A stretch of 64,000 nucleotides of DNA from Kurthia populi (GTDB taxonomy: Bacteria > Bacillota > Bacilli > Bacillales_A > Planococcaceae), in the NCBI RefSeq assembly GCF_042686175.1, contig NZ_JBHUOR010000008.1, positions 121,812-185,811 on the forward strand, in the 5' to 3' direction. The notes below the pieces were generated by a model. It saw only the letters and a program-made list of their open reading frames with translations. It made no database searches and had not been told where the DNA came from. Numbering within the stretch: position 1 is the first letter of the stretch; the number at the start of each line of letters is the position of its first letter. Below are positions 8,772-17,288 of the stretch, in pieces. Position numbers and translations under genes: made by a program.

Positions 8772-9290
8772 ATGTCTGAAGAAATAAACTCGGCACAAGA
8801 AGCCATGTTATATACTCAACGCATCGCTCATCTTTCAAAGGCGCTTTGGAAAGCTGTCGAAAAAGATTGGCAAGCGTGGATTAAACCATTCGATTTGAAT
8901 ATTAACGAACATCATGTCTTAAGCATCGCAGCAAATTTACAAGGTGCTTCTATTTCGGATATTGCAAAGTTTGGCGTAATGCATGTTTCGACTGCGTTCA
9001 ATTTTTCTAAAAATTTAGAAGAACGTGGCTTGCTATCATTCTCAAAACGTGATGATGACAAACGAAATACATATGTGGAGATTACAGAGAAGGGTCAAGC
9101 GTTATTGAAAGAAATCGATGACAGCTTCAATTCTACTAACCACGCTGTATTAGAGGGGTCTCTTCCTTTAAAAGAAATGTACGGCAAGTTCCCGCAATAT
9201 CTAGAATTAATGGCTGTTATTCGTAATATTTATGGCGACGATTTTATGGATATTTTCGAAAAATCATTCAAAGACTCTGAGAATGGCTAA
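8772..9290 (+). CDS. scoC: MarR-family transition-state regulator ScoC/Hpr
   Basis: Winged-helix DNA-binding repressor, 172 aa from the ATG at 8772. Two in-frame GTG codons just upstream are part of the SD AAAGTGGTG. The helix-turn-helix region ASISDIAKFGVMHVSTAFNFSKNLEERGL and the wing SFSKRDDDKRNTYVEITEKG are clear. B. subtilis Hpr is somewhat longer at the C-terminus. In that species ScoC represses protease, sporulation and oligopeptide-permease genes; two opp operons lie 10 kb away here, so the same control is possible. Confidence 0.92.
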   Translation: MSEEINSAQEAMLYTQRIAHLSKALWKAVEKDWQAWIKPFDLNINEHHVLSIAANLQGASISDIAKFGVMHVSTAFNFSKNLEERGLLSFSKRDDDKRNTYVEITEKGQALLKEIDDSFNSTNHAVLEGSLPLKEMYGKFPQYLELMAVIRNIYGDDFMDIFEKSFKDSENG

Positions 9291-9306
9291 ATAAATTGTT
9301 CCAAGT

Positions 9307-9347
9307 AATCCCTCTATTGTAGCAACTACAATAGAGGGATTATTTTG
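9307..9347 (+). terminator. Terminator after scoC
   Basis: Sixteen-base perfect stem AATCCCTCTATTGTAG/CTACAATAGAGGGATT with a CAA loop, then ATTTTG. Confidence 0.85.
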
Positions 9348-9452
9348 TCTTTAAATCATTTTTTATCTGATAGTAGTTAAAAAGCTTGCTTTTCCCTATG
9401 AAAAAGATTAATGTTATGTATCGAGAATTTTAAATGAATGGAGATGCGTAAC

Positions 9453-9992
9453 TTGCATTGCTGGAAAACCATTAATGTACAAAAACACTATGGCCACGAT
9501 CGTATTTTATTGATGTCAATCATAAGTATGCTCGCTGTATTTTCTGTTTTTTATATCGCATTAAATGTATTTCGCCATGAACCAGTTTCAGATAAACTGT
9601 TTTCATTGTTCATCATTGTATTATTGATGATCTATCCCGTGCATAAATTATTACATTTCTTGCCGCTAATTAAAGAAAAAAAACATATTCGTTTTCATAT
9701 AAAATATTATTTAAAAATCGTACCAATATTAAAGTTACACGTAACAGAACCTGTCCTTAAATCTCGTTATATCACATCATTAATCGTACCATTTATCGTA
9801 ATCAATATAATTTTGATTATAGGTGCACTAGTGTACCCATCATTCCGTCATTATTTCACACTTTTACTCGCTTTTCATAGCGGATTATGTTTAATTGACT
9901 TGTTATATGTGAAACATTTACTAAAGGCACCTAAAAAAGCATTAATCGAAGAAAATGATAAAGGTTTTCAAATCTTAATTCCCTTGCGTTAA
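9453..9992 (+). CDS. DUF3267 membrane protein (putative zincin-like)
   Basis: 179-aa membrane protein with at least four hydrophobic segments and a histidine-rich HKLLHFLP in the second segment, the HxxxH feature of the DUF3267 putative zinc-peptidase family. No activity is established for the family. I chose the TTG at 9453 because GGAG lies 9 bases upstream and the protein then begins HCWKTINV, as family members do. An ATG at 9438 in the same frame has no ribosome site. It lies between scoC and prsA. Confidence 0.7.
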   Translation: MHCWKTINVQKHYGHDRILLMSIISMLAVFSVFYIALNVFRHEPVSDKLFSLFIIVLLMIYPVHKLLHFLPLIKEKKHIRFHIKYYLKIVPILKLHVTEPVLKSRYITSLIVPFIVINIILIIGALVYPSFRHYFTLLLAFHSGLCLIDLLYVKHLLKAPKKALIEENDKGFQILIPLR

Positions 9993-10055
9993 TGTTGTGT
10001 TTTTGCCCTGGCATTTGATATGCTTAGTAAATAGTATGAGAGAGGAGGAATGGAC

Positions 10056-10241
10056 ATGATCGTATTATTCGTTATTTTATTTTCTGTCTTTTATTTATTC
10101 CAAATTAATAAAATGACAGCGACTTTATGTGCAAGACGTGAAATCCCTGAGGAGAAGCAACCTAAAGTCTACAAAACGATTAATATTTTAATCACGATCC
10201 TGCTCGTTTCTTTCTATATTGAAGTGACGATGGCTGTATAA
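10056..10241 (+). CDS. Small two-segment membrane protein
   Basis: 61-aa protein of unknown function, starting MIVLFVILFSVFYLFQIN. It has one hydrophobic segment at each end around a charged middle (ARREIPEEKQPKVYK). AGGAGG lies 7 bases before the ATG at 10056; an ATG at 10050 is too close to that site. A strong terminator follows, so it forms a short transcript, possibly with the DUF3267 gene. Not recognised as a named family. Confidence 0.7.
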   Translation: MIVLFVILFSVFYLFQINKMTATLCARREIPEEKQPKVYKTINILITILLVSFYIEVTMAV

Positions 10242-10242
10242 G

Positions 10243-10286
10243 AAAAAGAAGCAATTATGTAGATATACATAGTCGCTTCTTTTTTT
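10243..10286 (+). terminator. Terminator
   Basis: Interrupted stem AAAGAAGC...GCTTCTTT with an inner TATGTA/TACATA part and T7, just upstream of the prsA leader. Confidence 0.75.
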
Positions 10287-10430
10287 ATGCTATTTTATAC
10301 CAACTTTTGTCATAGTAAAATCAGTTTATAATTATAATATAGGCAACCTTTTCCTTTTTTAAAACGTTTATGTTATAGTTACAAAAGTAGATATATTCTG
10401 AAGCAAAAGTTGGGAGAGAAAACGATTATT

Positions 10431-11345
10431 ATGAACATCAAAAAAGGTATTTTAGCAGCAACATTAGCTACATCTGTACTTACTCTTGCAGCATGTGGTA
10501 ATGGTGGCATGGATGAAAAAGTAGCAACATCTAAAGTGGGCGACGTTACAGTCGAACAATTATACAAAGAAATGAAAACATCAGCTGGTAGCCAAGCACT
10601 TCAATTAATTATGCTTGAAAATGTATTAGCTGATAAATATAAAGTTACTGATAAAGAGGTCGACAAAAAAATTGAAGACCAAAAGAAACAAGTGGAAGCA
10701 CAAGGAACTGACTTCAAAACCTACTTAAGTTCTCAAGGTATGACTGAGGATACGTTTAAACGTTATGCCAAACTTTCTTTATTACAAGAAGCGGCTCAAC
10801 GTGATGGCGTAAAAGTTTCGGATGAAGAAATCAAAACATATTACGATCGTCTAGGTAAAGAAGTAAAAGCAAGTCATATTTTAGTAGCTGATGAAAAAAC
10901 AGCGAAAAAACTTAAAAAACAATTAGATGATGGTGCTGATTTTGCTAAATTAGCGAAGAAAAACTCAACAGATACAGGTACTGGTGCTAATGGCGGCGAA
11001 CTAGGTTGGTTCGGTCCTGATCAAATGGTTGGCGCATTCACTGATGCTGCTTACTCAATGAAAAAAGGTGAAATTTCTGACCCAGTAAAATCTGACTATG
11101 GTTACCACATCATCAAACTTGAAGGTACAAAAGACAAAAAAGTCGATGGTACTTTAGACGAGAAAAAAGATGAAATCAAAAAGACTCTTCAATTAACAAA
11201 AGCAAAAGCAGAAGATCCTAACCAAACAAAACTACAAGAAAAAGTTTCAAAACTGATGAAAGATGCAGATGTTAAAATCGAAGATAAAGATTTAAAAGAC
11301 GCATTAGCTAGTTTCTTAGGCTCATCAACTACTGAAAGTAAATAA
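10431..11345 (+). CDS. prsA: Foldase lipoprotein PrsA (parvulin PPIase)
   Basis: Membrane-anchored chaperone/prolyl isomerase that folds secreted proteins outside the cell; 304 aa. A lipoprotein signal MNIKKGILAATLATS ends in lipobox LAAC near residue 20. An N-terminal SurA-like chaperone region is followed by a parvulin domain at about residues 140-235, containing KASHILV, NGGELGWFGPDQMVGAF and VKSDYGYHIIKL. The tail is lysine-rich. An earlier in-frame start would put MGEKTII before the signal peptide and is unlikely. Its neighbour scoC and linkage to ecsAB match B. subtilis. Confidence 0.96.
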   Translation: MNIKKGILAATLATSVLTLAACGNGGMDEKVATSKVGDVTVEQLYKEMKTSAGSQALQLIMLENVLADKYKVTDKEVDKKIEDQKKQVEAQGTDFKTYLSSQGMTEDTFKRYAKLSLLQEAAQRDGVKVSDEEIKTYYDRLGKEVKASHILVADEKTAKKLKKQLDDGADFAKLAKKNSTDTGTGANGGELGWFGPDQMVGAFTDAAYSMKKGEISDPVKSDYGYHIIKLEGTKDKKVDGTLDEKKDEIKKTLQLTKAKAEDPNQTKLQEKVSKLMKDADVKIEDKDLKDALASFLGSSTTESK

Positions 11346-11359
11346 TTTTATAACGAAAG

Positions 11360-11390
11360 AGTCGGTTCTCTATTGAGAGCCGACTTTTTT
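11360..11390 (+). terminator. Terminator after prsA
   Basis: Eleven-pair stem AGTCGGTTCTC/GAGAGCCGACT with loop TATT and T6. Confidence 0.85.
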
Positions 11391-11397
11391 GCATACA

Positions 11398-11425
11398 AAA
11401 AAAGAACTGCCAAAGCAGTTCTTTT
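11398..11425 (-). terminator. Terminator after yhaM
   Basis: AAAAGAACTGC/GCAGTTCTTTT stem around CAAA; the minus-strand copy ends in seven T. It faces the prsA terminator. Confidence 0.85.
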
Positions 11426-11432
11426 CGTAGTA

Positions 11433-12368
11433 TTAAATAGTTGGGTTATAGAATGAACGGTTATCTAACGCAAATAGGCGCTCTGTAAATTCACCAGGCT
11501 CTGTTTTGCTTAATGCTCGTTTTAGCATATTCATCTTCGCATCGATATTATCGATGTAGAATAACATCTCTGCCTCTTGTAGCATTGGTTTTTTCGGGCT
11601 GCCATATTCTTCTTTACCATGATGAGACAGTACCATATGTTCTAATAACATGACTTCTTCTCCATCGATTTCAAGCTCTGCGGCTGCCTTTTCGATTTCA
11701 GATACCATAATGTTAATATGCCCAAGTAAGTTCCCTTTTGCCGTGTAAACTGTCGAAATCGGACCTGATAATTCAATTACTTTACCGATATCATGTAAAA
11801 TAACTCCTGCATACAATAAATCGCGATTTAATGTTGGATATAGATCACAAATCGACTTTGCAAGACGTAGCATTGATGTTTCATGCTCTAAAAGTCCAGA
11901 AGCATACTCATGGTGATTTTTTGTAGCTGCAGGGAATGTCATTAGTTGCTCTTGGAATTTGCGTACGATATGACGTGTGATACGTGAAATATTTGGATTT
12001 TTAATTTCAAAGAAATATTGACTAAATTCTTCGTATAATTGTTCTTTTGGTGTTTCAGATGATTGAATTAAATCTTCTACGCCAATTGTTTCGTCTGGGC
12101 GTAATGGGCGAATTTGTTTAATACGCAGTTGCAATTTACCACGGTAATCTTGAATTTCCCCACCAATGTGTACAACAATTCCTGCTGGATAAAGACGTAC
12201 TTGTTCTTCGCCTGCATCCCAAAGTTTGGCCTCAATACTACCACTTTTATCTTGTAAAATCAGTGTCATAAATGGTTTCCCCATTGTTGTGACACCTTTT
12301 GTTGATTGTTTAATCAATAGATATTGATCGACTGAATCTCCTACTTTTAACGTTGCAATACCGCTCAT
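11433..12368 (-). CDS. yhaM: 3'-5' exoribonuclease YhaM
   Basis: Exonuclease acting in RNA decay and trimming. It has 311 aa, close to the B. subtilis protein (314 aa). An N-terminal OB fold (about residues 10-90, KPFMTLILQDKSGSIEAKLWD) is followed by an HD hydrolase domain with H at AASGLLEHE-type segment HHEYASGLLEHE and the metal pair HDIGK near residue 190. The ATG at 12368 follows AAGGGGGAC by 11 bases; a start 7 codons upstream overlaps that site. Confidence 0.93.
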   Translation of the reverse strand: MSGIATLKVGDSVDQYLLIKQSTKGVTTMGKPFMTLILQDKSGSIEAKLWDAGEEQVRLYPAGIVVHIGGEIQDYRGKLQLRIKQIRPLRPDETIGVEDLIQSSETPKEQLYEEFSQYFFEIKNPNISRITRHIVRKFQEQLMTFPAATKNHHEYASGLLEHETSMLRLAKSICDLYPTLNRDLLYAGVILHDIGKVIELSGPISTVYTAKGNLLGHINIMVSEIEKAAAELEIDGEEVMLLEHMVLSHHGKEEYGSPKKPMLQEAEMLFYIDNIDAKMNMLKRALSKTEPGEFTERLFALDNRSFYNPTI

Positions 12369-12569
12369 GTGGAGTTCGTCCCCCTTCATTTTCAGCTTGC
12401 CAAATAATTCGGCTTCACTTCATTTATTTACATTATTTATTGTACCATTTTGCCCGATTGAGTAACATAAAAATGCCGAAACCAATTGTTTTTTGATGAA
12501 TTATTTTCCATTTTTTTGTATAATGAATACAAGTTCATTTACAATTTTAAACAATTAGGGGTGGAGAAA

Positions 12570-12755
12570 ATGACAGCATATCGTTTTACAGCATTTGAGA
12601 AGACAGGCGAATCATTATTCGATGAGGATTGGGAATTCGAATCAGACGATATCGCAAAAGAACAAGGTGCACAAAAGATTGAAGAACTAGGACTGACAGA
12701 TAAAACACATCGTCTAGTGAATAATAAAGGAAAATTAATTGTTTTTCATGTGTAA
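12570..12755 (+). CDS. Small YhzC-like protein
   Basis: 61-aa soluble acidic protein beginning MTAYRFTAFEKTGESLFDED, resembling B. subtilis YhzC, a conserved protein of unknown function found beside yhaM. AGGGGTGGAG lies just upstream of this ATG; a longer frame from 12486 has no ribosome site and an unlikely N-terminus. It is flanked by yhaM and the enoyl-CoA hydratase gene. Confidence 0.75.
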   Translation: MTAYRFTAFEKTGESLFDEDWEFESDDIAKEQGAQKIEELGLTDKTHRLVNNKGKLIVFHV

Positions 12756-12806
12756 CGCGAAATAAAAGGAGAATGCGCACGAATCAGTTGCGCATCCTCC
12801 TTTTTT

Positions 12807-13589
12807 CTATTCTCCATTAAATACTGGCTGGCGTTTTTCTACAAAGGCTTGAATTCCTTCTAAATGGTCTTTCGTTGCACGCATACGCGGTTGCATTTCC
12901 GCTTCCTGTGCTAAATATTTGTCTAGTTTATTTTCTTGCGAACCGTTTAATAAAAGCTTTGTTTCAATCTTCGCTACTAATGGTGTTTGAAGTTGTTGCG
13001 CAACAAACTGCTGCGCTACTTCTTTTGCCATACCATTTTCTACTACAATATCTGCCAAATCCCATTCAACGGCCTCTTCACCGTCCATAACGCGACCTTC
13101 CCAAATCATTTGCTTCGCCTTCACAGCGCCTACACGTTCTTTCATAAAGAAATGGCCGCCACCATCTGGAATAAGTCCAATGCCGATAAAATTCATCGCT
13201 AACTTTGCATCTTGCTCAACAATCACATAATCACAAGCAAGCGCCAAACTTAAACCAAAACCTGCTGCTGCACCGTGTACGACCGCTACCGTCACCGCTG
13301 GAAGCATATACAACGCCTTAATCGCACGCGTTAAATACGTCATGACCTGTTCGGTATCCGCTCCTACTGAAGCACCTTTTAACATTTCTTTAATATCACC
13401 ACCTGCTGAAAAAACTTTTTCAGCTCCTTGTAGCATGAGAATCTGAACATTCTCTTTGTATAGTGCTTCAAAACATTCAGCTAAATCTACGGCCATTTGT
13501 TCATTTAATGTATTCATCGCCTGTGGACGGTTTAAGGTAACAACTGCTACCTTATCATTCACTTCACATAAGATTGTTTCGTATGTCAT
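12807..13589 (-). CDS. Enoyl-CoA hydratase/isomerase family protein (YhaR-like)
   Basis: Crotonase-fold enzyme, 260 aa from the ATG at 13589 with AAAGGAGTG upstream. Oxyanion-hole segments FSAGGDIKEM near residue 65 and GAAAGFGLSLALACD near residue 108 are clear. The second catalytic region reads FIGIGLIPDGGGHFF, where the aspartate/glycine-rich stretch replaces the usual glutamate pair, so exact chemistry (hydratase, isomerase or other) is uncertain. B. subtilis yhaR lies in the same neighbourhood. Transcribed alone, toward yhaM. Confidence 0.85.
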   Translation of the reverse strand: MTYETILCEVNDKVAVVTLNRPQAMNTLNEQMAVDLAECFEALYKENVQILMLQGAEKVFSAGGDIKEMLKGASVGADTEQVMTYLTRAIKALYMLPAVTVAVVHGAAAGFGLSLALACDYVIVEQDAKLAMNFIGIGLIPDGGGHFFMKERVGAVKAKQMIWEGRVMDGEEAVEWDLADIVVENGMAKEVAQQFVAQQLQTPLVAKIETKLLLNGSQENKLDKYLAQEAEMQPRMRATKDHLEGIQAFVEKRQPVFNGE

Positions 13590-13908
13590 TGTTAACACTC
13601 CTTTATGAATAGTCATTCACTTCTTTTGCTATATTCGCTACATAACCGAGAAATTCCTTTAATATTCGTAGAATTTTCTAATTATTTAAACTTTTATTGC
13701 TTTAGGAAAATGAAGTTTTCTTAACCAGTCTCTATTGTAAAAGATTCGATAGTTGTATAGGTTGATTTTTTTGTTTTCAATAAAAATGCTTAATTTATGT
13801 CCTCTCATAAAGGACGAACATTAATTACAATAAAAACGTTATTTGTTCGTTTTTTATCTTTTTAGTTACCTTTTTCTAGTTATTTTAAAATTAATAATGA
13901 AATAAATA
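13590..13908. other. AT-rich intergenic stretch without gene
   Basis: About 320 bases between the crotonase gene and the T-box promoter. It should carry the minus-strand promoter of the crotonase gene, but none is clear enough to call. No open frame with a ribosome site and no strong hairpin was seen. Confidence 0.6.
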
Positions 13909-13937
13909 TTGACATTACTGAATAATCGCTTTAATAT
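13909..13937 (+). promoter_or_regulatory. Sigma-A promoter of the serine operon
   Basis: Perfect -35 TTGACA (13909-13914), 17-base spacer, -10 TAATAT (13932-13937). The predicted transcript begins near 13944, just before the T-box leader. Confidence 0.8.
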
Positions 13938-13967
13938 TGTGTTAAATTCAAATCACGCAAAAATACG

Positions 13968-14250
13968 TTGAAAGAGACATACTTATATTTTTGAAAGCCT
14001 CACAGCGAGCTGGTGGTCGGTGCAAATCAGCGGTTTCAATTATAAGTTCCACTCCCGAGTAGATCTTCTGAAAATTCCAAAGTAGGAAGATTCGTCACAT
14101 GCACGTTACGCATAAAGCAAAGCCTCGTTCTTATTTTGAACAGGAAAATTAGGGTGGTACCGCGTTACTAGATTGTTAATTTAGCCTTTCGCCCCTACAG
14201 TCATAGACATAAGTCTGCGATTGTATGGGATGAAAGGCTTTTATTTTTAA
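13968..14250 (+). ncRNA. T-box riboswitch, serine (UCC specifier)
   Basis: tRNA-sensing leader that lets transcription continue when uncharged tRNA-Ser binds. Stem I runs from AAAGAGACATACTTATA to TATAAGTTCCACTCCCGAGT, with the GGTGCAAATCAGC apical segment. The base triplet TCC followed by A sits in the specifier position (about 14050-14053). The conserved antiterminator sequence AGGGTGGTACCGCG is at 14151-14164. The terminator stem AGCCTTTC/GAAAGGCT and a T-rich run close the element. Downstream genes make serine, and tRNA-Ser(GGA), which reads UCC, is encoded at 63461-63552. Confidence 0.93.
14183..14250 (+). terminator. T-box terminator hairpin
   Basis: Long stem whose base is AGCCTTTC (14183-14190) with GAAAGGCT (14232-14239), then TTTATTTTT. 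It competes with the antiterminator containing the T-box sequence at 14151. Confidence 0.85.
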
Positions 14251-14271
14251 CTTTGAGAGGAGCTTTTGTTT

Positions 14272-15444
14272 ATGTTACAAGATTATCAAGTGTTACGTAT
14301 TCCAGGTCCAACTCCAGTTCCACCACGTGTGAACCGCGCAATGACACAGTCAATGGCTGGGCATCATGCGCCGCAAACTTATCAAATTATTCAAAATATT
14401 AAACCTAGACTGAAAAAATTTTTTGGGACATCGCAAGATATTTTAATGATTGCAGGTAGCGGTACATCCAGTCTTGAAGCTGCTGTCGTCAATGTAACGA
14501 CGAAGGGCGATAAAGTACTTGTTCTTTCAACAGGTATTTTTGGCCATCGTTTTACAGAGATTTGCGAAAGCTATGAATTAGATGTAGACGAATTTACTAC
14601 CGAGTGGGGCCAACCGTTCCCACTTGATGAAGTAATTGAACACATCAAACAACATTCTGATATTAAAGCAGTGTTCTCAACATTTTGTGAAACGTCAACA
14701 GGTGTTCTAAACCCTGTTGGTGAACTTGCTAAAGCCGTCCATGCCATTAATGATGACATCATCGTTATTGCTGATGGTGTGTCAGCCGTTGCTTGTGCTG
14801 AAACAAAAATGGACGAATGGGGTCTCGACATTGTCGTTACTGGTTCACAAAAAGGCTTTATGCTCCCTACTGGTTTAGCATTTATTGCCGTAAGTGACCG
14901 CGCTTGGAAAGTTATTGAACAAAATGATACAAAGGGCTACTATTTAGACTTAACAAAACATCGCGATGCCCTCGAAAAAGGTAACACCCCTTTTACACCT
15001 GCTCTTGGCCTTTTCCATGGTCTTGATGCAGTCCTGGATCAATTAGAAGAAGAAGGCGTTGAAGAAGTATATGCTCGTCACACGTTAATGCGTGACATGA
15101 CACGTGCAGCTTTAAAGGCGCTCGACGTGAACTTACTTGTTGAAGATGCTTATGCATCCCCTTCTGTGACGGCTGTTGCCCCTACAGATTTTGATGCACA
15201 GGCCTTCCGCAAAGTGCTGAAAGAAGATTTCAATATCGATGTCGCAAGCGGGCTTGATAAAATGACCGATACCATTTTCCGCATTGGTCATATGGGCTAT
15301 TGCTCACCTGCTGACGTACTTCAATATATTAGTGCATTTGAAATTGCCTTAACGAAAGTTGGAAAAACAATCGAGCTTGGCGCCGGTACTCGCGCCGCTC
15401 AAGAAATTTACTTACAAAAAACTACAACAACTGTGACACAATAA
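14272..15444 (+). CDS. Class V PLP aminotransferase (AGT-like; probable phosphoserine/serine-pathway aminotransferase)
   Basis: 390-aa pyridoxal-phosphate enzyme of the alanine-glyoxylate/serine-pyruvate aminotransferase type, beginning MLQDYQVLRIPGPTPVPPRV. The cofactor region includes AGSGTSSLEAA and ADGVSAVA, and the Schiff-base lysine lies in VTGSQKGFMLP near residue 195. It starts at the ATG at 14272 with GAGAGGAGC upstream and is followed 14 bases later by serA. Control by a serine T-box and pairing with serA suggest it replaces SerC in forming phosphoserine. This is inference: sequence alone does not separate that from serine-glyoxylate transamination. Confidence 0.88.
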   Translation: MLQDYQVLRIPGPTPVPPRVNRAMTQSMAGHHAPQTYQIIQNIKPRLKKFFGTSQDILMIAGSGTSSLEAAVVNVTTKGDKVLVLSTGIFGHRFTEICESYELDVDEFTTEWGQPFPLDEVIEHIKQHSDIKAVFSTFCETSTGVLNPVGELAKAVHAINDDIIVIADGVSAVACAETKMDEWGLDIVVTGSQKGFMLPTGLAFIAVSDRAWKVIEQNDTKGYYLDLTKHRDALEKGNTPFTPALGLFHGLDAVLDQLEEEGVEEVYARHTLMRDMTRAALKALDVNLLVEDAYASPSVTAVAPTDFDAQAFRKVLKEDFNIDVASGLDKMTDTIFRIGHMGYCSPADVLQYISAFEIALTKVGKTIELGAGTRAAQEIYLQKTTTTVTQ

Positions 15445-15458
15445 GGAGAGAATTAACG

Positions 15459-17045
15459 ATGGCTATTAACATTTTAATCAGTGACCCACTAAGCGAAGAT
15501 GGTATTTACCCACTACGTCAAGAGAAAGAATTAGATTTAAATATTGACATTAAAACTGGCCTTCAACCAGAAGAATTAAAAGCGATTATTGCTAACTATG
15601 ATGTATTATTAGTACGTTCTCAAACAAAAGTAACGCGTGACATTATCGAAGCTGCTGACAACTTAAAACTTATCGGACGCGCTGGCGTTGGTGTGGACAA
15701 CATCGACCTTGAAGCTGCAACTGAAAAAGGGATTATCGTTGTTAACGCTCCAGATGGTAACACAAACTCTGCTGCTGAGCATACAACAGCGATGATTTTC
15801 GCTCTTGCTCGCCACATTCCACAAGCGTTCATTACACTAAAAGAAGGCCGTTGGGATCGTAAAAAATTCGTCGGCGTTGAGCTTAAAAACAAAACGCTTG
15901 GTGTTATCGGCTTCGGTCGTATTGGTCAAGAAGTGGCACACCGTGCAAAAGGTAACCGCATGAACGTTATCGCATACGATCCATTCTTAACTGCTGAAAA
16001 AGCTGAAAAAGCGGGCGTAGATTACGGTTCAGTAGAAGATGTTGCGAAGGTAGCAGATTTCATTACTGTTCACACACCATTACTTGATTCTACTCGTCAT
16101 ATGATTAACGAAGATATCTTTAACGTCATGAAAGATGGCGTTCGTATCATCAACTGTGCACGTGGTGGTATTATCGATGAGGAAGCACTATATAATGCAA
16201 TCGAATCTGGTAAAGTAGCGGGCGCTGCATTAGATGTTATGGAGGAAGAACCATTCGTAGGTAACCGCCTATTAGATCTTCCACAAGTTATCGCAACACC
16301 TCACTTAGGTGCATCTACAGTAGAAGCACAAGAATCTGTAGCAGTAGACGTAAGTAATGATATTCTATCTTACTTCAACGTTGGTACAGTTCAAAACCCT
16401 GTAAACATGCCTTCAGTTCCTAAAGATGTTGTAGCAAAAGTTGAACCATTCTTTGAATTAGGTGAAAAAATCGGTGCATTCGCAATGAACTTAACAGAAG
16501 AAGCTGTAAATGAAATCAACATCTACTACTCTGGTGACGTCGCAAACTATGATGTGCGTCCATTAACGAATAATACAGTAAAAGGTGTACTTACTCGTAA
16601 CTTAGGTAACCATGTAAACAACGTAAACGCTCGCTACCTTGCTGATCGTAACGGCATCAAAATTAGCGAACAAAAATCTACACAAGCTCGTGCATTCTTA
16701 AGCTCAATTACAGTTGAAGTTATCACTGAAAACGAAAAACATTCTGTAAAAGGAACATTACTAAACGGCCTTGGTGCTCGTATCGTACAAGTTGACCAAT
16801 ATGTAGTAGACGTTGTTCCTGAAGGTAACTTACTATTCATCAAGCACACAGATAAACCTGGTGTAATTGGTCGTGTAGGTACTTCATTAGCTGAGCAGAA
16901 CGTCAACATTGCAACAATGCAAGTTGGTCGTGCTGATGAAGGTGGCGATGCAATTATGATGTTAGCAATTGACAACACAGTTGAAAGCTTAGACTTCGTT
17001 ATCGCAACAGAAGGCGTATTCGACGCAAAAGAAATCAAACTATAA
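15459..17045 (+). CDS. serA: D-3-phosphoglycerate dehydrogenase SerA
   Basis: First step of serine synthesis, oxidising 3-phosphoglycerate with NAD. The 528-aa long form: substrate-binding domain, NAD domain (GVIGFGRIGQEVAHRA near residue 150), catalytic arginine in NCARGGIIDE, glutamate in EEEPF, histidine in ATPHLGAST, an intervening domain, and a C-terminal ACT domain (about 455-528, FIKHTDKPGVIGRVGTSLAE) that commonly binds serine as feedback inhibitor. TAAGGAG, made partly from the upstream stop codon, is the ribosome site. Transcribed from the T-box promoter. Confidence 0.96.
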   Translation: MAINILISDPLSEDGIYPLRQEKELDLNIDIKTGLQPEELKAIIANYDVLLVRSQTKVTRDIIEAADNLKLIGRAGVGVDNIDLEAATEKGIIVVNAPDGNTNSAAEHTTAMIFALARHIPQAFITLKEGRWDRKKFVGVELKNKTLGVIGFGRIGQEVAHRAKGNRMNVIAYDPFLTAEKAEKAGVDYGSVEDVAKVADFITVHTPLLDSTRHMINEDIFNVMKDGVRIINCARGGIIDEEALYNAIESGKVAGAALDVMEEEPFVGNRLLDLPQVIATPHLGASTVEAQESVAVDVSNDILSYFNVGTVQNPVNMPSVPKDVVAKVEPFFELGEKIGAFAMNLTEEAVNEINIYYSGDVANYDVRPLTNNTVKGVLTRNLGNHVNNVNARYLADRNGIKISEQKSTQARAFLSSITVEVITENEKHSVKGTLLNGLGARIVQVDQYVVDVVPEGNLLFIKHTDKPGVIGRVGTSLAEQNVNIATMQVGRADEGGDAIMMLAIDNTVESLDFVIATEGVFDAKEIKL

Positions 17046-17058
17046 AGTATACGTAAAA

Positions 17059-17090
17059 GAGGCTTAGGAAAATTCCTAAGTCTTTTTTTA
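17059..17090 (+). terminator. Terminator after serA
   Basis: Stem GGCTTAGGAA/TTCCTAAGTC, AA loop, T7. Confidence 0.8.
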
Positions 17091-17096
17091 TGCGCT

Positions 17097-17136
17097 AAAA
17101 AAGCATGTCTTGCGAAATAATTCCGTAAGACATGCT
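17097..17136 (-). terminator. Terminator of the 29-aa ORF
   Basis: Stem AGCATGTCTT (17102-17111) with AAGACATGCT (17127-17136); on the minus strand it is followed by six T. It lies 9 bases beyond the small ORF stop. Confidence 0.8.
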
Positions 17137-17144
17137 CAGTAGCA

Positions 17145-17234
17145 CTAACTATATAATCGATACAAAACAATCGCAATTGTTAAAATCATCGCAATAACTG
17201 CCATAGACATTTTTTTATTTGATTTGTTAGGCAT
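17145..17234 (-). CDS. Small single-pass membrane peptide, 29 aa (unannotated size class)
   Basis: Open frame of 29 codons, MPNKSNKKMSMAVIAMILTI followed by AIVLYRLYS. It has a basic N-terminus, one hydrophobic helix (about residues 10-25) and a short tail. AAAGGAGTGGGAG lies upstream of the ATG at 17234, and a strong terminator follows the stop. The complete set of start site, stop and terminator argues that it is a real gene. No named family recognised; small stressosome- or membrane-associated peptides of Bacillales have similar layout but I see no convincing match. Confidence 0.65.
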   Translation of the reverse strand: MPNKSNKKMSMAVIAMILTIAIVLYRLYS

Positions 17235-17288
17235 CGCTCCCACTCCTTTTCTATTCGTTTAGAACGTTTAAAAAAGGTGATAAGTTCA

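Noticed and set aside
17145..17234. Naming the 29-aa peptide Prli42
   Set aside because: Length and topology fit, but residue pattern does not convincingly match the stressosome peptide as I recall it.
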